The notes under the pieces are model-generated. The model was given only the letters and a program-made list of their open reading frames with translations. It had not been told where the DNA came from and did no database searches. Below, piece after piece: positions 60,304-64,000 of a stretch of DNA of 64,000 nt. The stretch covers positions 186,001 through 250,000 of the forward strand of contig QVRM01000980.1 in NCBI GenBank assembly GCA_003439945.1. Direction: 5' to 3'. The position numbers and the translations under genes were made by a program. Source of the DNA: Dermanyssus gallinae. Taxonomy: Eukaryota > Arthropoda > Arachnida > Mesostigmata > Dermanyssidae. The stretch's first letter is position 1; each line of letters begins with the position of its first letter.

Positions 60304-61590
60304 ATGCACCACATCACTCGCCGACATCGCTCGCTGGTCGCAAAAGGCGGGGCTTGTTTCGCCCCAGCTAAAAGCGAGGCGATACTCTTGCCGGGCCGGA
60401 GAAAATGCCCTGCCCTTCACCTCCATGTAGAAGGCCAGGAGATCGCACTCGTCAACAACGTAATGTACCTCGGGGTTACCCTTGGTAGGGGCCTCCGTGG
60501 TACCCAAGACGCGCGGCGGGTGACGGAGAAGGCAACGAAGACCGCTAATGACCACGCACGGATCATGCCCAATACATATGGTCCACGGCAGCTGAGAAAG
60601 CGAGTCATTCTGTCCGCGGCCAAGTCGGTTGTCTTGTACGGAGCTCCTGTCTGGCCCACTGACATACTAAGAATCGCCGCGAACAGGACTTCCTTGCGTC
60701 GGTCCCAGAGGGACGGAGCTCTTAGGATAATCGCAGCGTATAGGACGGTTAGCGCTGCGACGGCCTTTGTCCTTGCCGGAATGATCCCTTGGGATTTAAA
60801 GCCAGCCGAGCGCTATCGCCTGTGGGCAACCCAGACCTCAAAAAAGACGAGGAACCTCAGCGCACAATCGACCTCTGGCAAAAGGAGTAGGAAAGCCTGG
60901 AGCAGGGCGCTCCAGAAACGAGTCCCCGCACTCTGATCCGAAACAGCAGAGGCTGGCTCAACATTCTACACAACCCAGGTTCTCACAGGTCATGGCGATT
61001 TCCAGTCGTATCTGTTCAGGATCGGGAAAATCCCAGCCGCACGTGCGTCCACTGCAGCGAGGGACTCAACGACACCCTGGAGCACACCGCGCCGAGATAA
61101 CCATCATGGGCGGAGCAGCGCGCAAGCCGTTTTTTATCTGGGAGGTTTCGGGAATGCATGATCCACATGCGCTACTAGCAGTCTGCGTGACTACTGTAGG
61201 ACTCACATACCCACTAAATCCGGATTCCTCCCCACTCCCTAAGACTCGGGTACTACTTTGGCGTTACTTGGAAGCCGTGGGAGAGCTATTCGAGCTACTC
61301 AGCTCTATGCCTGTCTATCATCCCGCATGTCTACCTGCGGTTGGATAGGGGGTTACTGCCATTTTGTAATCCGTCCTGCGAGGGTGCGTCGAGACCGTGA
61401 GGGCCCGGCTGCGTAACGGTGTTTTTAAGGAACAAGTCAGCCTAGAGGACATCATCCAGAAAATTATGGAATCAGCGTCACACTGGAACGAAGTGTCGCA
61501 AGTTTTTAAGGACATAATGCAGGAGAAGGCCAAAGCTAACCTTCGGCCGCTCGCGCCACCTCGAGGCTCCCGGGAAACACACAGGAGTAT
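60304..61590 (+). pseudogene. R1-type LINE, carboxy-terminal half of the RT protein
   Basis: This is the best preserved LINE piece here. 60304-60936 is an open frame of 210 codons: ACFAPAKSEAILLPGRRK, VNNVMYLGVTLGRGLRGTQD, KATKTANDHARIMPNTYGP, VVLYGAPVWPTDIL, then LRRSQRDGALRIIAAYRTVS. Near 61000-61100 YLFRIGKIPAAR and, one phase over, TCVHCSEGLNDTLEHTA give the first Cys pair and the His of the R1 zinc knuckle. 61397-61540 reads LRNGVFKEQVSLEDIIQKIM, then HWNEVSQVFKDIMQEKAKAN, the usual end of R1 proteins. The RT active site would lie upstream of 60304 and is absent, so the copy is 5'-truncated. Frameshifts occur after 60936. Confidence 0.75.
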
Positions 61591-61639
61591 TAGACTACCC
61601 CCTTACCCCCCCTTCCCGACTGTCTGACGTTATGCGCAA

Positions 61640-62840
61640 GCAGTTCCCGGTCAGACGGGAGGACGGGGACATGACTGCTTTTTAATGAGTTGGGGTCCCA
61701 CACTACCGGCCCGCGCTTGCAGGAATTTCCTCAGCTGCGGTGTCCCTGTGTGCAACCGCATTTTCCAGTTAGTCCTTTAAAAAACATGCACCACGCAAAT
61801 ATAGACTATGTTTAAAAAACTAGAGTTGTATATCTCTAGAACACTAGGCTAGACGATGTCTAAAAGACTGAGCGTACACGGCATCTTCATTTGCTATGGC
61901 AAGTCCAATTTAGCTAAAAGGAATAAGAACATTGTGAAGGAACATCACGGTGAATCCCTTAATTGCAAAACACCACGCAAATACATCGTTTGTACGTTGC
62001 GTGCGTGCCGCAATTTTTAGAGAAACAAAATATGTAGCAGGTCAACGCACTGTAGTTATTGCTACTATTAATCATACATCTTAAAGTACGGGAATATTGA
62101 AAAATTACTTCAGATCAATGTCGCCTTTGGTTGCGTCGCATTTTAACAGTACTCATTCTAAAAAGTACCTCTGTAGACTTTGTACTTCTCATGCAAAAAA
62201 TTAATTAAGATATTGTGAACAATTTAGCAAGTTTAGGGTCAAGCCATATACCAAAAATCGATACGGTGGATAGTCTCAAAAATGCAGCGCTTTCACGATT
62301 TGGAACTAATTTCCAAGATCTTGCAAAACATGTAGCATATTGACTAAAGTTGGACTCTGTTGCAGTTTATACTCCGAAGCCATGTAAAATTAGATCTAAG
62401 AAACGCCTATAGTAAGTTGTCGCATTTTGTTCTGTTTTGCATACCCTCATGTAAAAAGAAAGCAAAACATATGGTTGTATGTGTATTATTTTTTGATTCC
62501 ACCGTCGACGCTTCCTTGTTTTTCAAAAGCAATTAGAATTAATTAGAAAAAACAAATAAGTGTACGCTAACTATTTTGTAGCGCAGTGTCAGCAATTTTG
62601 TAACTGTTTTTAGCTGAACACTGTATGTATTACTTAGACCAACGACGCTTATGATCAACTAGGCCGCTATTTAATCATATGCGTGAATGCTATACGTATA
62701 AATGCTAGTTTCCTTTCGTGAGGGGCTAGACGCCTACTTAATAAGGGGCAACGCTTAGTAAATCAGGAAGCTCGTCCTTTCCTGGAATCTGACACTACCC
62801 CGTCAGCAAGCAGCCAAAAAATTCACGGCCCTATTTAAAA
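61640..62840. other. No recognisable feature
   Basis: AT-rich. No convincing frame or repeat before the 41-bp tandem repeat. Confidence 0.5.
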
Positions 62841-62846
62841 AAAAAT

Positions 62847-62955
62847 AAAACCCACTTTTACCCTACAAACAGTCCGAATTACAAATTAAAACCCACTTTT
62901 TTCCTTCAAACACCCCTTATTACACATGAAAATCCACCTTTTATCTACAAACGCA

Positions 62956-62960
<5 letters not shown>
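62847..62960 (+). repeat. 41-bp tandem repeat, about 2.7 copies
   Basis: Units at 62847-62887, 62888-62928 and from 62929 each start aaaacccactttt or a close variant, followed by a tacaaac-like block. The copies are diverged in the last 17 bases. Confidence 0.85.

Positions 62961-62987
<27 letters not shown>
62961..62987. repeat. (TA)n microsatellite, left flank of mariner B
   Basis: A pure TA run whose last TA (62986-62987) touches the TIR of mariner B. Confidence 0.95.
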
Positions 62988-64000
62988 CGAGGTGTGTTCA
63001 AAAAGTATCGCGACTTGAATTTTAATTCTCTCGAATTAGCGGGTTACGTATATTCGAATTTCGATTTTTTGTGGCGTTATGTTGGTACTCATGTCTCTCA
63101 CTTATGCCGACAAGCTCGGCCATTTTGAATGTTCACTTAATTGTTGACAGCTACTTTGCTTGCACGTGTTTTGGATCGTCTTCGATTTTTACCTATTCAA
63201 AAAAATGGATCAAAGAACCTGTATCAAATTTTGTGTGAAAAACGAAATTAAGTGCGCGGATGCATTCCGAATGTTGACTGTGGCATACGGAGAAGCTACC
63301 TTGGACCGAAGCAACGTTTATCGGTGGTACAAAATGTTCTCAGAAGGCCGAGAAGATGTGAACGACGAAGAGCGTGCCGGACGCCCGAGCACTTCAACAA
63401 CAGACGAAAAAATTAATGAAGTGGAGAAAATGGTATTGGCCAATCGTCGAATCACCGTTAGAGAAGTTGCTGAGGACCTAAACATATCGATTGGCTCGTG
63501 CCATTCGATTTTTATCAATGATTTGGGCATGAGACGGGTCGCCGCGAAATTCGTACCAAAATTGCTCAATTGCGACCAAAAACAGCATCGCATGAACATT
63601 GCTAATGAGATGTTGGACTCTGTCCGCAACGACCCAAATTTGCTCCAGAGGGTCATAACTGGTGACGAATCGTGGGTTTATGGTTATGACGTGGAAACCA
63701 AAGCTCAATCATCTCAATGGAAGCTGCCGCACGAACCAAGACCGAAAAAAGCGCGCCAAGTTCGGTCGAATGTGAAAGTTTTGCTGACAGTTTTCTTCGA
63801 TTGCAGGGGCGTGGTGCATCATGAGTTCTTGCCACAGGGTAGAACGGTCAATAAGGAATATTACCTGCAAGTTATGCGCAATTTGCGCGAAGCAATCCGC
63901 CAGAAACGCCCGGATTTGTGGAAGAACAAAAATTGGCTTTTGCACCACGATAACGCCCCTGCTCACACATCGTTGCTTGTGCGCGAGTTTTTGGCCAAAA
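62988..64000 (+). mobile_element. Mariner transposon B, left part, runs off the window
   Basis: Starts cgaggtgtgttcaaaaagta right after TA, the typical start of a mariner TIR of this type. 217 bp of untranslated sequence precede the transposase. The right TIR lies beyond the window. Confidence 0.88.
63205..64000 (+). CDS. Mariner transposase, open to the window edge (partial)
   Basis: A cut-and-paste transposase that binds its TIRs and inserts at TA. The ATG at 63205 (MDQRTCIKFCVKNEIKCADA) opens a frame without a stop for all 265 codons available. The usual length is about 345. Seen in order: first helix-turn-helix (residues 10-50, NVYRWYKMFSEG), the linker ERAGRPSTST, second helix-turn-helix (residues 80-105, TVREVAEDLNISIGSCHSI), the first catalytic Asp154 in ITGDESWVYGYD, the WKLPHEPRPKKAR block, FLPQGRTVNKEYYLQVM, and the second catalytic Asp249 in LHHDNAPAHTSL. 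The third Asp is expected about 35 residues further on, outside the window. The lack of any stop, frameshift or lost residue contrasts with all other elements here. The start is chosen from family length and position after the TIR. Confidence 0.9.
   Translation, partial: MDQRTCIKFCVKNEIKCADAFRMLTVAYGEATLDRSNVYRWYKMFSEGREDVNDEERAGRPSTSTTDEKINEVEKMVLANRRITVREVAEDLNISIGSCHSIFINDLGMRRVAAKFVPKLLNCDQKQHRMNIANEMLDSVRNDPNLLQRVITGDESWVYGYDVETKAQSSQWKLPHEPRPKKARQVRSNVKVLLTVFFDCRGVVHHEFLPQGRTVNKEYYLQVMRNLREAIRQKRPDLWKNKNWLLHHDNAPAHTSLLVREFLAK

Overview
The window looks like repeat-rich, gene-poor nuclear DNA of a metazoan, most likely an arthropod. The evidence is sequence content only: R1-clade LINE fragments, mariner and Tc3-like transposons, tRNA-derived SINEs, very many (TA)n arrays, splice-like signals, no operons, and no intact gene of bacterial type. 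The size of the repeat load would suit a large chelicerate (for example tick) genome, but nothing here proves a species. No protein-coding host gene could be identified with confidence.

Layout. 1-9,800: three kinds of decayed LINE (R1 type on +, CR1/Jockey type on -, others on +), then a mariner copy bounded on both sides by (TA)n. 9,800-24,200: mostly unassignable sequence holding SINE copies, a decayed LINE on -, LINE carboxy-terminal pieces and a GC-rich, trinucleotide-rich stretch (20,200-21,400 and 23,200-24,200). 24,316-25,461: a foldback (long inverted repeat) element of about 1.15 kb, followed by a second SINE family. 26,000-36,600: a candidate terminal exon, several copies of one LINE family recognised by its conserved carboxy-terminal domain, a near-perfect hairpin, and a large Asn-codon-rich repeat preceded by a strong splice-acceptor-like signal. 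36,600-50,500: a candidate CpG-rich first exon with a consensus donor, another LINE, SINEs, and a Tc3-like transposon with 160-bp terminal inverted repeats, one end of which is lost into (TA)n. 50,500-62,900: a LINE (endonuclease to reverse transcriptase) interrupted by a SINE and another insertion, plus two R1 carboxy-terminal regions. 62,961-64,000: a mariner element whose transposase frame is open and motif-complete as far as the window edge.

How it works together: this is a transposon graveyard with one apparently young element. The TA-target elements (two mariners, the Tc3-like element and the foldback element) all sit against (TA)n microsatellites, so these arrays are either preferred landing sites or grow from TA target duplications. 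The LINEs are all broken by stops and frameshifts. The SINEs would have depended on LINE machinery.

All calls come from reading the sequence and from family knowledge; no database search was possible.
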